Of a stretch of 38,154 nucleotides of DNA, positions 37,084-38,154 are shown piece after piece; position 1 is the stretch's first letter; every line of letters starts with the position of its first letter. A program made the position numbers and the translations under genes. This DNA comes from an uncultured Opitutia bacterium (GTDB taxonomy: Bacteria > Verrucomicrobiota > Verrucomicrobiia > Opitutales > UBA953), in contig CAINSX010000019.1 of assembly GCA_903853185.1 (NCBI GenBank), positions 1-38,154 of the forward strand. The letters are read 5' to 3'. Below the pieces are notes generated by a model. That model worked only from the letters and a program-made list of their open reading frames with translations, did no database searches and was not told where the DNA came from.

Positions 37084-38034
37084 ATGAGCGCCCCGCAGCG
37101 CCTGACCCCTGCAGCCACCGCCCGCCTTAAAACGGGCGGTGATTGTTTACGCTTCGCCAACCGACTGTTCAAGTCGGCCGGCATCGCGCATGGCCAGGGC
37201 TTCGTGAACGCCGAGGAAGAATCCCTGACCCTCTTGGGCCATGCCACCGGCCTGGCCTGGGAGAAACTCCCCTCCTGCTTCAAGCGCGCCCTGACGGCCA
37301 AGGAGAAGGCCTCCTTCCTCTCGCTGGTGGAACGTCGCGTCTTCGACCGCGTTCCCACTGGCTACCTCGTCGGTGAAGCCTGGCTGGGCGGCCTGCGCTT
37401 CCGCATCGATGAACGCGTGATCATCCCGCGCTCCTACTTCGTTGAACTGATCCCCGAGGCCATCCCGCAGTGGCTGCCACCCGTCGCGCAAGTGACCGAT
37501 GTGGCCGATATCTGCACGGGCTCAGGCTGCCTCGCCATCCTGCTCGCGAAGCGCTTTCCGAAGGCGCACGTCCATGCGACCGACCTTTCGCCACCAGCGC
37601 TCGAAGTGGCTGCGCTGAATATCGCCGACCACAAGCTGGCGAAGCGCGTGACGCTCCACGAGACGGACACGATGACGGCTTTGCTCAAGAGCCCGAAGTT
37701 CGACCTGATCCTCAGTAACCCGCCTTACGAACCGGAAGGCATCTACCGCCGCCTACCGGCCGAATTCAAGAAGGAGCCGAAGGGCTCGCTGGTCTCGGGC
37801 AAGGACGGCCTCGACGTCATCCGCAAGCTACTCGCCCAAGCGCGCGAAACGCTGAAGCCGCACGGCATCCTCGTCATCGAGGTCGGAGGGCTCCAGAAGG
37901 CGATGCACCTGGCTTGGCCGAAGCTGCCAATCATGTGGTTACCGACGGCGGACGGCGCCGACTGCGTCTGCCTGATCCACGCTTCCGACCTTCGCCGCGC
38001 ACTGCCGTCACCAGGCGCGCGGCGCAGCCGTTGA
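37084..38034 (+). CDS. prmB: Ribosomal protein uL3 glutamine methyltransferase (PrmB-like)
   Basis: This 316-residue SAM methyltransferase belongs to the HemK/PrmB group, which methylates a Gln side chain in a protein. Motif I is DICTGSGCLAILLAKRFP, the acidic loop is VHATDLSPPALEVA, and the catalytic motif is ILSNPPYEPEG. The PrmB-type features are VIIPRSYFVELI before the fold and FKKEPKGSLVSGKDGLDVIR after the NPPY. PrmB acts on ribosomal protein L3; PrmC acts on release factors. The HEP-like KEPKGSLVSG segment favours PrmB. It begins 18 bases after accC. The last 27 bases overlap the convergent endonuclease gene. Confidence 0.9.
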   Translation: MSAPQRLTPAATARLKTGGDCLRFANRLFKSAGIAHGQGFVNAEEESLTLLGHATGLAWEKLPSCFKRALTAKEKASFLSLVERRVFDRVPTGYLVGEAWLGGLRFRIDERVIIPRSYFVELIPEAIPQWLPPVAQVTDVADICTGSGCLAILLAKRFPKAHVHATDLSPPALEVAALNIADHKLAKRVTLHETDTMTALLKSPKFDLILSNPPYEPEGIYRRLPAEFKKEPKGSLVSGKDGLDVIRKLLAQARETLKPHGILVIEVGGLQKAMHLAWPKLPIMWLPTADGADCVCLIHASDLRRALPSPGARRSR

Positions 38035-38154
38035 TTCGAGCCGATCCTGCGTCGCCTTCGGTAACTTCGGGAAGAAATCCAACCCGGTCAGTTCCTCGAT
38101 ACGACGGATGCTTACGACGTAGCGCGTTAGCTCCGCATCGCGCCACTTCTCCTC
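38008..38154 (-). CDS. DNA/RNA non-specific endonuclease, C-terminal fragment (cut by window edge)
   Basis: The minus-strand frame enters from the right edge and runs 48 codons to a TGA at 38010-38008. The peptide contains YVVSIRRIEELTGLDFFPKL followed by PKATQDRLE, the standard ending of DNA/RNA non-specific endonucleases of the NucA/Serratia type, where the helix-turn before LTGLDFFP is strongly conserved. The catalytic His/Asn part lies outside the window. Its end overlaps the prmB 3' end by 27 bases, so the two genes converge. No terminator is visible. Confidence 0.75.
   Translation of the reverse strand, partial: EEKWRDAELTRYVVSIRRIEELTGLDFFPKLPKATQDRLESTAAPRAW

Noticed and set aside
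37931..38146. 71-codon minus-strand open frame at the right edge
   Set aside because: Another frame on the same strand encodes a clear endonuclease C-terminus.

Overview
This window is GC-rich bacterial chromosome packed with genes. There is no tRNA, rRNA, CRISPR array, insertion sequence or phage gene that I can see, and no gene-free stretch longer than about 120 bases. The gene set (many secreted proteins with Sec or lipoprotein signals, a Gld-type ABC cluster with DUF4340 and AsmA proteins, DUF1080-like and YncE/phosphatase proteins, ribBA-ribH-nusB-ftsY order, weak Shine-Dalgarno sites) suggests a Verrucomicrobiota member, probably near the Opitutales. That placement is inference from gene content only.

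Layout. 1-6000 (minus strand) is one tight operon: outer-membrane channel, membrane-fusion adaptor, MacB-type ATPase, FtsX-like permease, then two tandem secreted alpha/beta hydrolases, the second cut by the left edge. 6032-6082 holds two hairpins that close the upstream FKBP-type prolyl isomerase gene. 6848-10090 is carB (minus). From 10210 the plus strand carries folB-folK-comEC (overlapping), two secreted proteins of unknown role (one with a large internal duplication), then ribBA, ribH, nusB and ftsY, followed by aroB and a secreted N-formylglutamate amidohydrolase-like protein. 21575-23753 (minus) holds a small lipoprotein and a phosphohexomutase. 23841-24563 is a membrane-anchored TPR protein. 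A near-perfect palindromic bidirectional terminator separates it from a convergent YncE/phosphoesterase fusion (24631-27147). 27311-35134 (plus) is an ABC ATPase, ABC-2 permease, GldG-like, DUF4340 and AsmA-like operon, followed by accB, accC and prmB. The right edge holds the C-terminus of a DNA/RNA non-specific endonuclease on the minus strand.

The most striking observation is the gene called nusB (17794-18576). Its first ~100 codons encode a ribosomal protein S10 (NusE) domain joined in frame to a complete NusB domain. In known bacteria NusB and S10 are separate proteins that pair to load the rRNA antitermination complex on boxA RNA. Here the pair is one polypeptide, and the S10 half has lost about ten residues from the long loop that anchors S10 in the 30S subunit. 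It therefore looks like an S10 copy specialised for transcription and no longer for the ribosome. The neighbouring flavin genes are also unusual: the GTP cyclohydrolase II half of RibBA has lost all three zinc cysteines (a RibBX-type protein), and lumazine synthase has changes in otherwise conserved active-site motifs.
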